From the NCBI RefSeq assembly GCF_016756315.1, contig NZ_AP024235.1, positions 186,001 to 250,000 on the forward strand: a stretch of DNA of 64,000 nucleotides, read 5' to 3'. Below are positions 53,667 to 63,560 of this stretch, piece after piece. Source of the DNA: Alteromonas sp. KC3. Lineage in GTDB: Bacteria; Pseudomonadota; Gammaproteobacteria; Enterobacterales; Alteromonadaceae. The first letter of the stretch is position 1. Every line of letters starts with the position of its first letter. The notes beneath the pieces were generated by a model. That model made no database searches. It was given only the letters and a program-made list of their open reading frames with translations, and was not told the origin of the DNA. The position numbers and the translations under genes are program-made.

Positions 53667-54527
53667 ATGGTTTTACGCAAGCTCATTTTAAGCGCTTTAG
53701 TGTGTCTCTTCGTCAGCGGTTGTGCGATCAATGTTTCACCTTCTGCCTTTTTTTATCAAGACTCAGCACAAAAGCCCCTCGATACCACCAAATTGCACGC
53801 CGCTATTCAGCAGGATGGTACCTCGGCCGGCATCACCCGTGTTGAGGTTAAAAATACGCAGGGACTGATGTTAAGGGGGGTCGCAGTTTCCTATCCCGAC
53901 CCAATAGTGAACGTGGTCTTTTTTGCTGACAATAGGATGTCGATAAGCGAGAACAACAGCGTGTTACATCGCATTGGAAAGCTGCCAGCCAACATATTAT
54001 GGCTCGATTATCAGGGAGTGGGGACAAGCGAGAAAGCGAAAAATCTGAGTATTGATGCGATTAAGCAAGATGCCTTGACGCAATTCGATTACGTAAAAAA
54101 CACGTTCGATAACAGTCTACCGACTATTGTTCACGGGCGCGGTATTGGAAGTTATTTTGCCAGCTATGTGGCCGCAAATCGTCAAATAGACGGCTTAGTG
54201 TTAGATGGTGCGTTTAACAATATATCTGACCTTATTGCCAACATGGTACCTGGGTTTTCTAATTCGTTTACGAGTATGCGTTTACACGATGAAGTGCACA
54301 GTATGCAAATTGCGCCAATACTGCGCCACTACGATGGCCCACTGTGGTTGGTTGTAGCCGAGAAAGATAAAATTACGCCTTACCCCATTAGCCAACAGTT
54401 ATTAGACGTTTCAGCAAGCGACAAAAAGCGCATCTCTATTATTCCTGGTGTTACCCACAGTGCAACCTTGAAATCAGATTTCGCAATCAGCGAATATCGT
54501 CGATTTTTGTCCAGTCTTTCTCGCTAA
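53667..54527 (+). CDS. lipid-anchored alpha/beta-hydrolase fold protein lacking the nucleophile Ser
   Basis: A 286-aa protein with a lipobox LFVSGC at Cys19, so probably membrane-anchored in the periplasm. The alpha/beta-hydrolase core is clear: ILWLDYQGVGTSEKAKNLS, a nucleophile elbow IVHGRGIGSYFASYVA, VLDGAFNN, an acid in VAEKDKITPYP, and a His in PGVTHSATL. The elbow reads G-R-G-I-G where G-x-S-x-G is expected: the Ser position is Gly. Asp and His are kept. It is therefore likely non-catalytic or uses another residue. The start ATG at 53667 lacks a strong ribosome site. Confidence 0.75.
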   Translation: MVLRKLILSALVCLFVSGCAINVSPSAFFYQDSAQKPLDTTKLHAAIQQDGTSAGITRVEVKNTQGLMLRGVAVSYPDPIVNVVFFADNRMSISENNSVLHRIGKLPANILWLDYQGVGTSEKAKNLSIDAIKQDALTQFDYVKNTFDNSLPTIVHGRGIGSYFASYVAANRQIDGLVLDGAFNNISDLIANMVPGFSNSFTSMRLHDEVHSMQIAPILRHYDGPLWLVVAEKDKITPYPISQQLLDVSASDKKRISIIPGVTHSATLKSDFAISEYRRFLSSLSR

Positions 54528-54889
54528 AATGTCTTGTGGATAAGTAGTGGGTAACCTTGTTGGTAAGTCTGTTAATAGCCTTATGCATCAAGCGATCACG
54601 ATCATAATAGCCTTATCTGGTCGGATCACGAAATATCAGTAAAATCAAGCGCTGTAGCGAAGTTTGATACGATCACATTGCTTTTTGATCCTAAGTGTTC
54701 AGAGGATCGTGGAATTTTGTTGATTGGGGATAAAAATATAAACCGCTACGATCACATGCTAGTTATTGTCAATAGATTTACGCTATGAAATTTTTAGAAG
54801 TAGCGTGATGATTTATGCAGCATATTTCGATTAACAATGCTGCATATTACACACTTATTAGACGAAGAAGGGGAAAATATGGGCTCGCG
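54528..54889. other. convergent intergenic region with a cluster of GATC sites
   Basis: No gene. Seven GATC sites lie within 160 bases (54594, 54600, 54624, 54671, 54687, 54705, 54750), about ten times the chance density; four read GATCAC. Further on, ATGCAGCAT and ATGCTGCAT (54815-54845) are perfect 9-base inverted arms that may end galR transcription. No T-run follows. An untranslated RNA or methylation-sensitive site is possible. Confidence 0.45.
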
Positions 54890-55891
54890 CTAGACGCGAA
54901 CCACAGAGTCCCGTTTAACGACGGTGGGAGTGTATTTAAATGTCAGCCCTTCTTCCGGTTTACTACCTGAAGCGTATTTGAGCGCAAGTTCCGCGGCCTT
55001 GGCAGCCATCATTTCAACAGGGTATCGCAACGTCGTGAGTTTGGGTCGACAATATTTGGCTAGTAATACGTCATCATACCCCATCACTGAAACTTGCTCC
55101 GGTACTGCAATGCCATGGTCTTGAAGCATTGTCATTGCGCCTGATGCCATAGCATCATTGTAGGCCAATACTGCGGTAAACTTAGCTCCTGTAGCAAGTA
55201 AGTTCTGCATAGCCAATTCACCACCTTCTTGGTCAGGCGTGGCGTATTCCACCATACTTTCGGGCAATGTCAGGTTGGCTTCTTTAACCGCGTTATGAAT
55301 GCCTTCTAGTCTGTGATTAGGGTCGTCAATGCGATATTGACTGCTGATCACTGCTAAATGCTGGTGGCCCTGATTAATGGCGTATTCCGCCATAAGTCGT
55401 CCGCCTGTAACATTATCCAGCCACACACAGCGATTAGCTATTTGTGGGATGTATCGGTTAATTAGCACAAAACCCGGTACCTGATTGGCAAAATCAATAA
55501 GGGTAGCGTCATCCAGTGCTTTACTGTGTACAACCATAGCCTCAACGCGGTGTTCTAGAAGTGTTTCAATTGCTCGCAGCTCTGTTTCCTTTTCAATCGA
55601 GCCCGCACTCAACAGTATTTGTACGTTGTTCTTGCGCGTGATTGATTCCACACCATGAGCAAGCATCGCAAAGAAAGGATCGTGCAATTCCGCAATAACT
55701 ACGCCTAATGACGCACTGCGCTTTGTAACCAAAGCCCTTGCATTGGCATTAGGGCGGTAGCCCATTTCTTCCATTATTTTTTTTACGCGTTGGCGAGTCT
55801 CGTCACCTACCTTTGGACCATTATTAATAACCCGGGATACGGTAGCTAATGACACACCTGCAGCTTGGGCTATGTCTTTTATTGTTGCCAT
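54890..55891 (-). CDS. galR: LacI-family regulator, GalR-like
   Basis: A 333-aa repressor. The N-terminal HTH is IKDIAQAAGVSLATVSRVIN with the hinge helix NANARALVTKRS. The sugar-binding domain shows ALAYND-type residues in FTAVLAYNDAMASGAM and VMGYDDVLLAKYCRP. GalR/GalS is the closest E. coli type, and the gene is divergent from galM-galT-galK. It should repress the gal genes unless galactose binds. A candidate operator is seen before galT. GalR rather than another sugar repressor is inferred from context. Confidence 0.9.
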   Translation of the reverse strand: MATIKDIAQAAGVSLATVSRVINNGPKVGDETRQRVKKIMEEMGYRPNANARALVTKRSASLGVVIAELHDPFFAMLAHGVESITRKNNVQILLSAGSIEKETELRAIETLLEHRVEAMVVHSKALDDATLIDFANQVPGFVLINRYIPQIANRCVWLDNVTGGRLMAEYAINQGHQHLAVISSQYRIDDPNHRLEGIHNAVKEANLTLPESMVEYATPDQEGGELAMQNLLATGAKFTAVLAYNDAMASGAMTMLQDHGIAVPEQVSVMGYDDVLLAKYCRPKLTTLRYPVEMMAAKAAELALKYASGSKPEEGLTFKYTPTVVKRDSVVRV

Positions 55892-56186
55892 TATCTTTTA
55901 AACTTCATTTTTGGGGGTAACGTAGTGGGTTAAGTATTAAACCCAATTTTCCATAGCGTACATTATATTTACAAAAAAAGATAAGTTTGCAATCGAATGC
56001 ATGTCTCGAAAACCGCAAAGTGGTTATACCATACATACGAATTCGCTAAATCGCTGTAAATAAGTACGGAAAACGTATAACCTCAGCGTAAAGAAATGCG
56101 TAAAAACACGTTTATGTTGAGCTTGAAATTAAACGATTGAGACCATCTTTGTTTGGATTATTCCCGTTAAAGGTAAATAGTTTGTT

Positions 56187-57212
56187 ATGAATATAGAGAT
56201 TTCAAATTTTGGTGAAATAGATGGGGTATTGGTGAAGGAGTTCACCCTAACTAACGCCAATGATATGCAAGTAAAACTGTTGAATTACGGCGGCATAATC
56301 AAAGACATCATCTTGACCGACAATGTGGGGAAACGAAAACATTGTGTTCAGTCTTTTGACTCTCTTGATGAATACATTGATGACCCAAGTTACCGCGGTG
56401 CCATTGTCGGACGCTACGCAAACCGCATCGGAAACGCGGAGTTTTGGCTAGAGGGGAAACACTACGTACTTGATAAAAACGGTGGCGAGCACAATCTCCA
56501 CGGCGGTCTTGCAGGTTTTCATAAAAAAGTATGGGAAGCGGCTGTTGATAAAACTGACGAGCGAATAAGTGTATTGCTAACACTCAGTAGCCCTGATGGT
56601 GAAGGGGGATTTCCTGGCAACGTTGAAGTAAAGGCATGTTATACGTTAACGAATGACGATATTCTGTCGTTGGAAATCACCGCCACATCAGACAAAGCAA
56701 CGCCGCTCAGCTTTACACAGCACGCTTATTTTACATTAAGTAATGACAATCACGTGGGCTCAACATTGCTACAAATTGATGCAGATAAAGTCACTGATGC
56801 TGATACTACTTTACTACCTACAGGCACGTTTATAGACGTGGCTGACACGGCGTTCGATTTTAGACGGTTGACGAAGATCCACGAAAGAGCGACTAGCCAA
56901 GACCCCATCCCACTATTTCAAATGGTGGGTGGTTACGACCATAATTATGTGCTGCGCAACGCTGAACAAGACGTACCACAAGCTCGCGTTAAAGCGCTAG
57001 ATACAGGAATTAATATGGCGTTATACACATCGCTGCCTGGATTGCAGTTTTACACAGGAAGCTTACAAACAGAGCAACAACTCGGTGCGTTGTGCTTAGA
57101 ACCACAGCATTTTCCTGACGCACCAAACAAACCTCACTTTCCAAGTAGTATTGTTTATCCAGGTCAAGTGGTGCAGATGTCGATGCGCTATGAGTTCTCT
57201 GTTGGCGATTAA
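56187..57212 (+). CDS. galM: galactose mutarotase GalM
   Basis: GalM interconverts alpha- and beta-anomers of galactose. The 341-aa product has a beta-sandwich with catalytic residues in IVGRYANRIGNAEFWLEGK, NLHGGLAGFHKKVW (His), LSFTQHAYFTLSND (His), GGYDHNYVL (Asp) and LCLEPQHFPDAPN (Glu general base). The upstream 295 bases form the divergent control region with galR. The gene starts the gal block; galT follows after 168 bases with its own promoter. Confidence 0.96.
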   Translation: MNIEISNFGEIDGVLVKEFTLTNANDMQVKLLNYGGIIKDIILTDNVGKRKHCVQSFDSLDEYIDDPSYRGAIVGRYANRIGNAEFWLEGKHYVLDKNGGEHNLHGGLAGFHKKVWEAAVDKTDERISVLLTLSSPDGEGGFPGNVEVKACYTLTNDDILSLEITATSDKATPLSFTQHAYFTLSNDNHVGSTLLQIDADKVTDADTTLLPTGTFIDVADTAFDFRRLTKIHERATSQDPIPLFQMVGGYDHNYVLRNAEQDVPQARVKALDTGINMALYTSLPGLQFYTGSLQTEQQLGALCLEPQHFPDAPNKPHFPSSIVYPGQVVQMSMRYEFSVGD

Positions 57213-57276
57213 TTCTCACTGGCAAAAAGAAAACTAATTGTTATGAATTTAACAAATATTTTTCTTTGTTACAGAA

Positions 57277-57326
57277 TTGATAAAAAGGGATTCTTAATAT
57301 ACTATTGTTGGGTAAACGTTTAACCC
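57277..57326 (+). promoter_or_regulatory. promoter and LacI-type operator before galT
   Basis: A -35 TTGATA (57277-57282) and -10 TACTAT (57300-57305) are 17 bases apart. Directly after the -10 lies GGGTAAACGTTTAACCC (57310-57326), a near-palindrome centred on AAACGTTT, the typical LacI-family core. Bound GalR there would block transcription start. The left arm is one base shorter than the right. Confidence 0.65.
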
Positions 57327-57380
57327 TTTTGTCTCTTGTTGTGTTCAGACCACGATAAGGCCAATTCAGAGAGAGTGAAT

Positions 57381-58436
57381 ATGGGAACGCCATTTGATCC
57401 TACTAATGATCCGCACCGTCGATTTAACCCGTTACTGGGTGAATGGGTGTTGGTGTCACCGCATCGTGCAAAACGCCCTTGGCAGGGTCAATCTGAAGAA
57501 CCAAACAACGAGCAAAAACCGTCTTACGATGAATCCTGTTATTTATGCCCAGGTAATACTCGGGTAAACGGTGAAGTAAATCCGACCTATACAGGGACTT
57601 TTGTTTTCGAAAACGATTTTGCCGCACTTAAGAAAGACACTGAGGTTACCAGTGAAAAGAAAGGGCTCTTTCAGTTCGAAACAGAGCAGGGATGTAGCCG
57701 CGTTATTTGCTTTTCTCCTGATCACAGCAAAACACTTCCCGAACTTACAGACGAAGAGCGCGCAGAAGTTGTTGCTTGCTGGCAAGCACAAACCAAAGAA
57801 TTAGGCGAAAGCTATCGCTGGGTGCAAGTTTTCGAAAATAAAGGCGCTATGATGGGGTGTTCGAATCCACACCCTCATGGGCAGGTTTGGGCACAACAGC
57901 ACTTGCCTACTGACCCTGCTAAAAAGCTTGTCCAACTAAAGCAGTATTATGCAGATAATAATACGCCGCTTTTAGCCGATTACGCCGAACAGGAAGTGGC
58001 TAAACAAGAGCGTGTTGTTTGCCAAAATGATGATTGGGTTGTTGTTGTACCTTATTGGGCCGCCTGGCCATTTGAAACCTTATTACTACCGCGTTTTAAC
58101 GTGCAGTCGATGCCCGAACTAAACAAGGAACAGGCTTTTTCACTGGCGCAAATCATCGGTGATATCACCGCGAAATATGACAACTTGTTTGAAACTTCTT
58201 TCCCTTATTCAATGGGCTGGCACAGTGCGCCATTTGACAATGAAGCACACCCAGAGTGGACACTACATGCGCATTTCTTTCCACCGCTTTTGCGTTCGGC
58301 AAGCGTTCGCAAGTTTATGGTTGGCTATGAAATGATGGCCGAAGCACAGCGTGACCTAACCCCAGAGCAAGCAGCAGACAGACTTAAAGCACTTTCAACT
58401 GTGCACTATAAAAAACGTGAGAATGCGAATGGATAA
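57381..58436 (+). CDS. galT: galactose-1-phosphate uridylyltransferase GalT
   Basis: GalT exchanges UMP between UDP-glucose and galactose-1-phosphate in the Leloir pathway. The product of about 351 aa starts at the ATG at 57381 (GAGAG upstream); the longer frame from 57336 lacks support. Zinc ligands are in [11 protein letters not shown], the catalytic nucleophile His lies in [10 protein letters not shown], and a second zinc/iron site in [19 protein letters not shown]. galE is not in the window. It overlaps galK by 8 bases. Confidence 0.97.
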   Translation: MGTPFDPTNDPHRRFNPLLGEWVLVSPHRAKRPWQGQSEEPNNEQKPSYDESCYLCPGNTRVNGEVNPTYTGTFVFENDFAALKKDTEVTSEKKGLFQFETEQGCSRVICFSPDHSKTLPELTDEERAEVVACWQAQTKELGESYRWVQVFENKGAMMGCSNPHPHGQVWAQQHLPTDPAKKLVQLKQYYADNNTPLLADYAEQEVAKQERVVCQNDDWVVVVPYWAAWPFETLLLPRFNVQSMPELNKEQAFSLAQIIGDITAKYDNLFETSFPYSMGWHSAPFDNEAHPEWTLHAHFFPPLLRSASVRKFMVGYEMMAEAQRDLTPEQAADRLKALSTVHYKKRENANG

Positions 58437-59568
58437 CCAAACACTATCTTCAACTTTTCAGCAATATTACGGCGAAGCGCCGACGCTTGTTGCCCATGCA
58501 CCGGGACGTGTAAACCTTATTGGTGAACACACCGATTATAACGAAGGTTTTGTTTTTCCTGCTGCGATTAACTTCGGCACTTGGGTTGCTGCCTCAAAAC
58601 GCGGTGATAACGAAATTAGTGTTACCGCAATGGACTATGATAATCAGCAAAACCAGTTTGCGTTGTCAGATATTCAGTATGACGAAGAGCAAGGTTGGGC
58701 TAACTATGTTCGCGGTGTGGTTAAAGTACTTAAAGAAAGCATGCCTGATTTTGGCGGTGCTAATTTACTGGTAACGGGCAATGTGCCGCAAGGTGCCGGT
58801 CTTAGTTCCTCGGCGTCGTTTGAAGTAGCAATACTCAAAGCAATCAGTGCATTGTACGAATTACCGCTTGATGGTGTTAAAGCGGCGTTGCTAGGCCAAA
58901 AAGCAGAGAATACGTTTGTTGGTTGTTCATGTGGCATTATGGACCAATTGATTTCTGCGATGGGCAATGAGGGCATGGCAATGCTTTTGGACTGCCAGTC
59001 TTTAGCGATTGAACACTCGCCACTACCTGATTCACACCAAATTGTGATTATCAATTCAAATGTAAAACGCGGTTTGGTAGACAGCGAATACAATTTGCGT
59101 CGCCAACAGTGTGAGCAGGGAGCGTCACTGTTAGGGGTAGCGTCGTTGCGAGAAGCTAACATTGACATGCTGGAAACAGCTAAAGCGCATATGCCTGAAG
59201 TAGTATACCGTCGTGCAAGACATATTATCACTGAAAATGCTCGCACGCTTAAAGCCAGCCAAGCGCTTAAAACCGGCGATATTGAGACCGTGAGCAAAGC
59301 CATGGCTGAGTCGCATGTTTCAATGCGAGATGATTTTGAAATTACTGTACGCCCTATTGATTACTTAGTAGAAATAATTGATGAAGTATTGGGGACGTCT
59401 GGTGGCGTGCGCATGACTGGTGGTGGTTTTGGTGGTTGCGTTGTTGCGCTGGCACCTACTGACAAGGTTGAAGCCGTTAAGCAAGTGGTCGCCAACAAAT
59501 ACTTTGATGAAACAGGGTATAACGCCGACATCTACGTTTGTACTGCTACTCAAGGTGCTTTCGCCTAA
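58429..59568 (+). CDS. galK: galactokinase GalK
   Basis: GalK phosphorylates galactose at C1. A protein of about 379 aa starting at the ATG at 58429 (GTGAG 7 bases upstream) and overlapping galT. GHMP-kinase motifs are [20 protein letters not shown] (sugar site), [17 protein letters not shown] (ATP loop) and [14 protein letters not shown] (third motif). A strong terminator follows the gene. Confidence 0.97.
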   Translation: MDNQTLSSTFQQYYGEAPTLVAHAPGRVNLIGEHTDYNEGFVFPAAINFGTWVAASKRGDNEISVTAMDYDNQQNQFALSDIQYDEEQGWANYVRGVVKVLKESMPDFGGANLLVTGNVPQGAGLSSSASFEVAILKAISALYELPLDGVKAALLGQKAENTFVGCSCGIMDQLISAMGNEGMAMLLDCQSLAIEHSPLPDSHQIVIINSNVKRGLVDSEYNLRRQQCEQGASLLGVASLREANIDMLETAKAHMPEVVYRRARHIITENARTLKASQALKTGDIETVSKAMAESHVSMRDDFEITVRPIDYLVEIIDEVLGTSGGVRMTGGGFGGCVVALAPTDKVEAVKQVVANKYFDETGYNADIYVCTATQGAFA

Positions 59569-59633
59569 CAGACTTGTTTTATTACTCCTTTATATCAGAA
59601 CAATCTATCCCGTACGGTTGTCTGTGTCCCTTA

Positions 59634-59661
59634 AGCCGCATCATTGATTGCGGCTTTTTTT
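59634..59661 (+). terminator. intrinsic terminator after galK
   Basis: AGCCGCA and TGCGGCT form a 7-bp stem with an 8-base loop, followed by six T. It separates galK from the symporter gene, which therefore needs its own promoter. Confidence 0.9.
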
Positions 59662-59905
59662 ATAAAAACGCTAATTTGGAACAATTTAGTTAAAAAAAGT
59701 AAACAAAGTGTGATACTAATATTATCCGCAATGTGAATGCGATAAATGTTCTTCATTTTCACATGCATCGCATAGCGAATTGGCATCTTTTAAAGATGCG
59801 ACACTGGTGTGGCAAAACCTTAAGAATAATAAAAACAATTTTTCACCTGTGTACCCTGCATTGACTTAAACCGCCGCACCCAAAATTAGAACTTTGGGAA
59901 AAACT

Positions 59906-61468
59906 ATGAAATTAGCATCATTAGATATCACGTTGTTTGTGATATACGTCGTCGCGCTTATTGGTATTGCGTGGTGGGTATCACGTGAAAAGCAGGGTCA
60001 CGAAAAAGATACCAACGATTACTTTCTTGCAGGCTCAAGCCTTCCTTGGTGGGCAATTGGTGCATCGCTTATCGCTGCAAATATTTCGGCAGAGCAAATT
60101 ATTGGGATGTCCGGCTCGGGCTATCAATTAGGTCTTGCGATAGCGTCCTATGAATGGATGGCTGCCATTACATTGCTATTAGTTGGTAAGTTCTTCCTAC
60201 CCATATTTCTTAAGCATAAAATTTACACCATGCCGCAATTTTTAGAGCAGCGGTATGATCATCGTGTAAGAAAAGTGATGGCCATTTTCTGGTTAGGCGT
60301 TTATGTATTCGTAAACTTAACTGCCGTATTGTGGTTAGGCGCCTTAGCCATAAATACTATTTCTGGCGTAGACATGATGTATGGCATGATGTTCTTGGGC
60401 TTATTCTCACTGGCTTATTCGCTATATGGTGGACTTAAAGCGGTCGCACTGACAGATATTATTCAAGTTGTGCTATTGGTGTTTGGCGGACTGTTTTTAT
60501 CATACACGGCGCTTAATCTCATTAGTGATGGTAATGGAGCGCTGCAAGGTTTTGTCGACTTAACCAATAAATTACCTGAAAAGTTCGATATGATTTTGTC
60601 GAAAGACAATCCGCACTATATGGACTTACCTGGTATTTCGGTATTGATTGGCGGCATGTGGATCATGAACCTTTCCTATTGGGGCTTTAACCAATATATC
60701 ATTCAACGAACATTGGCAGCCAAAAGTGTGCAAGAAGCACAGAAAGGTATTGCGTTTGCGGCATTCCTGAAGCTACTTATGCCGCTTATCGTTGTGTTGC
60801 CAGGTATTGCAGCTGTGCTTATCGTACCTGACCTGCAAAAGCCTGACCAAGCCTATCCAAGTCTAATGACACTCATGCCAGTTGGCCTAAAAGGTATTAT
60901 TTTCGCTGCGCTTGTTGCCGCAATTGTATCTTCACTAGCGTCAATGACTAACAGTGTCTCTACCATTTTTACTATGGATTTGTATAAAGATAAGCGTCCT
61001 AATGAATCGCAACAGCATTACGTGAAAGTAGGGCGAATTGTGAGTTTTGCGGCACTGGTTATTGCGATGGTGGTTGCGAAGCCACTGCTAGGTAATTTCG
61101 ACCAGGCATTCCAATATATTCAAGAATTTACAGGTTTCTTTACACCTGGCATCTGTGCTTTATTCGTATTGGGCATGTTTTGGAAGAAGACCACTGCAAA
61201 TGGCGGTCTTTTGGCTGCGCTGGGCTCATTTGTGCTAAGTATCGTGTTTAGAGAGTTTTGGCCAGAGTTGCCCTTCATCGACCGTGTAGGACTTGTTTTC
61301 TTGCTATGTGTAGGTTTAGCCGTGGTTGTCTCTTTGTTTGAGAAAAAAGGGGTAAGTGAAAACGCTGTTGACCTAAATGAAGTGCAGTTTAGTACCACTA
61401 CTGGCTTTAACGTGGCGTCGCTTGCGGTTGTTCTGCTTACCGCAGCGTTCTATATTACGTGGTGGTAA
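59906..61468 (+). CDS. sodium/sugar symporter (SGLT family)
   Basis: A 520-aa, about 14-helix symporter. The family start FVIYVVALIGIAWWVSREKQ and DYFLAGSSLPWWAIGASLIAANISAEQ match the SGLT/vSGLT pattern. The sodium-site helix is in FAALVAAIVSSLASMTNSVS and TDIIQVVLLVFGG. It lies after the gal genes and is likely the galactose importer. The ATG at 59906 is preferred over the TTG at 59894. The 337 bases after galK hold the galK terminator and otherwise no recognised site; I found no second copy of the galT operator. Confidence 0.9.
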   Translation: MKLASLDITLFVIYVVALIGIAWWVSREKQGHEKDTNDYFLAGSSLPWWAIGASLIAANISAEQIIGMSGSGYQLGLAIASYEWMAAITLLLVGKFFLPIFLKHKIYTMPQFLEQRYDHRVRKVMAIFWLGVYVFVNLTAVLWLGALAINTISGVDMMYGMMFLGLFSLAYSLYGGLKAVALTDIIQVVLLVFGGLFLSYTALNLISDGNGALQGFVDLTNKLPEKFDMILSKDNPHYMDLPGISVLIGGMWIMNLSYWGFNQYIIQRTLAAKSVQEAQKGIAFAAFLKLLMPLIVVLPGIAAVLIVPDLQKPDQAYPSLMTLMPVGLKGIIFAALVAAIVSSLASMTNSVSTIFTMDLYKDKRPNESQQHYVKVGRIVSFAALVIAMVVAKPLLGNFDQAFQYIQEFTGFFTPGICALFVLGMFWKKTTANGGLLAALGSFVLSIVFREFWPELPFIDRVGLVFLLCVGLAVVVSLFEKKGVSENAVDLNEVQFSTTTGFNVASLAVVLLTAAFYITWW

Positions 61469-61698
61469 TGGTTAGCCACTAAGTAATATCTCAAAACAAG
61501 GCGAAAGTGCAGAAGACGCTTTCATAAAATGTTGTTAGCATTTAATAAGAAAGCCAGAGTCGGTGAAAAACTTCCAATTTTGTCGATAAAATACGATATA
61601 CTAGCCGGCTAATACCGATGAACTTTCGCGCTTGTTGCAGTTGTGCTGCTTAGTACAGTAAGGCAATAAGCCATACACAAACGTTACAGGAGACATCA

Positions 61699-62283
61699 AT
61701 GGCAACGAAAGGCGTTAATAAGGTTATTCTTGTTGGAAACCTTGGCAATGATCCTGAAGTTAGATACATGCCTAACGGAAACGCCGTTGCGAACTTAAGC
61801 CTTGCAACTAGCGAAAGCTGGAAAGATCAACAAGGTCAGGTTCAAGAGCGCACTGAGTGGCATCGCCTTACTATGTACCGTCGCTTAGCAGAAATTGCCG
61901 GAGAGTACCTGAAGAAGGGCTCACAGATTTACGTTGAAGGTAAATTGCAAACGCGTAAGTGGCAAGACCAGCAAGGTCAAGATCGCTACACAACTGAAAT
62001 CATCGTAGATCAAATGCAAATGCTAGGTGGTCGCGGTGGTGAAGGTGGCGGCGGTAATGGTGGTTACCAGCGTCCTCAAAACAATCAAGGCGGTTACAAC
62101 CAAGCACCTGCACAAGGCGGCTATAATCAAGCGCCGCAGCAAGGTGGTGGCCAACAAGGCGGTTACAACTCAAACCAAGGTGGTGGTTATAATCAAGCGC
62201 CTCAAGGTGGTAACCAGTCTCAGCCTAAGACACCACCAATGGCAGAGCCTGACTTCGATTTTGATGACGATATTCCGTTCTAA
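61699..62283 (+). CDS. ssb: single-stranded DNA-binding protein
   Basis: SSB coats single-stranded DNA and recruits repair and replication proteins. The 194-aa product has the OB fold (about 1-110: [39 protein letters not shown]). A Gly/Gln/Asn-rich linker with imperfect repeats (GGYNQAP) follows, and the conserved acidic tip DFDDDIPF ends the protein. The ribosome site ACAGGAGA precedes the ATG. Followed by a strong terminator. Confidence 0.98.
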   Translation: MATKGVNKVILVGNLGNDPEVRYMPNGNAVANLSLATSESWKDQQGQVQERTEWHRLTMYRRLAEIAGEYLKKGSQIYVEGKLQTRKWQDQQGQDRYTTEIIVDQMQMLGGRGGEGGGGNGGYQRPQNNQGGYNQAPAQGGYNQAPQQGGGQQGGYNSNQGGGYNQAPQGGNQSQPKTPPMAEPDFDFDDDIPF

Positions 62284-62310
62284 ACTCGAACAGTTCTACG
62301 CAGTTTAAAA

Positions 62311-62335
62311 AGCCCTTCTTTGAAGGGCTTTTTTC
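62311..62335 (+). terminator. intrinsic terminator after ssb
   Basis: AGCCCTTC and GAAGGGCT form an 8-bp stem with a 3-base loop, followed by six T. Confidence 0.92.
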
Positions 62336-62430
62336 GTTTAACGACTTATGTGTGAGACGCATGTCCTGCAATCATGAGGTGATTACTCTAGAATTTGCGC
62401 TCTTTTTTGATCGTTTTTTAGGCATGTATT

Positions 62431-63399
62431 TTGTTGAAAATAGTTTCAATGCTTTTATCTAAAAGTGTAATGCTGGTTGTGTTGGCATTTTGTATGCCCC
62501 AACACGTCCAAGGCCATCAGATAGAAAATACTGAAAACGACAAACCTACGGTTGTTTGGTTGCGACCACCTGAAGTAGGCATGCGAGTTGACGGCGTAGA
62601 GATTAACGATGGCCCCTTATTCAAAAATATGTCTTACTTGGCGTCATATTTGCCGCAATATACGCACCGCTTTGAAACCTATCCGATAAAACGCGCATGG
62701 GCAATGATTAGCTCTAACAATGACCCCAGCATCGTATATTGCTTTTTTGGTGCGTCTTATCGGGAAGACCGCTTAGCGTGGGGGTATTTTTCCGAACCAA
62801 CATCCATTAATTTGCCCCTATTAATGGTCACGTCATCTGAACTCAATCAAGCCATAAAAAGCAAAGAAGCAAGCCAGGTGAGCGATAGCGAAAAATTGTA
62901 TGAAAAGGTTTCTCTGCAAAGGTTGCTAGAAAAGCGCTACAAAACGGTACTCTATAACGATGTAAAAAACGCCTATAGCAACGCTGTCAAGCAGTGGGGG
63001 AAACCCTCTAACATTGTTACATTGAATGGGCTAGGTAAAGATTTAGGGCTTCACACTATCGACCTTATAGAGACTGGACGCATAGATTTTGGTTACGTTG
63101 GTCATAAAGAGCTTAATAGCCTGACATCGGAACAATATTCTTCAATGGGCGTTTATCAAATCTCTGAGTTATCGAAAGAAATACGCGGTACAAAACGGCT
63201 GTTTTGCGCTAAAACGGAACTGGGTAAACAGGTGACTGAGTCGCTTAATCAAGCACTTCTAGACATTAAGGAAAGCCACATCGCAAACCGAGAACTTCGC
63301 GAAATTAACTTCGTTGCTGATGGCTATCCACAGATGCTAAAGCCGATATTTAATAAACGTTGGGAAGATGCGGAAGATACATTCGATATTGCTGACTAA
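62431..63399 (+). CDS. periplasmic substrate-binding-like protein
   Basis: A 322-aa protein with an N-terminal signal sequence (about 29 residues: LLSKSVMLVVLAFCMPQHVQG). The mature part resembles solute-binding proteins of the type-2 periplasmic fold: an N-terminal strand PTVVWLRPPEVG, RAWAMISSNNDPSIVYCFFG in the first lobe, and a hinge near DLIETGRIDFGYVGHKEL. No transport or signalling partner lies beside it. It could be an orphan binding protein. The start is a TTG at 62431 with TTTAGG 8 bases upstream; the ATG at 62449 has no ribosome site. Confidence 0.65.
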   Translation: MLKIVSMLLSKSVMLVVLAFCMPQHVQGHQIENTENDKPTVVWLRPPEVGMRVDGVEINDGPLFKNMSYLASYLPQYTHRFETYPIKRAWAMISSNNDPSIVYCFFGASYREDRLAWGYFSEPTSINLPLLMVTSSELNQAIKSKEASQVSDSEKLYEKVSLQRLLEKRYKTVLYNDVKNAYSNAVKQWGKPSNIVTLNGLGKDLGLHTIDLIETGRIDFGYVGHKELNSLTSEQYSSMGVYQISELSKEIRGTKRLFCAKTELGKQVTESLNQALLDIKESHIANRELREINFVADGYPQMLKPIFNKRWEDAEDTFDIAD

Positions 63400-63560
63400 T
63401 TAATGTATCTGAAGGGGATACGTTTACCTTAATGGCGCAGTACTGTATTAGCACGCCTTATTGCCAAAAATAAGCAATAACAATGTTGTCAGTCTTGTTA
63501 ACCGCTATAAGCAGGGTAATATTACTTATTGCCTACAAATTACCCGTAAAGTTAATAATT

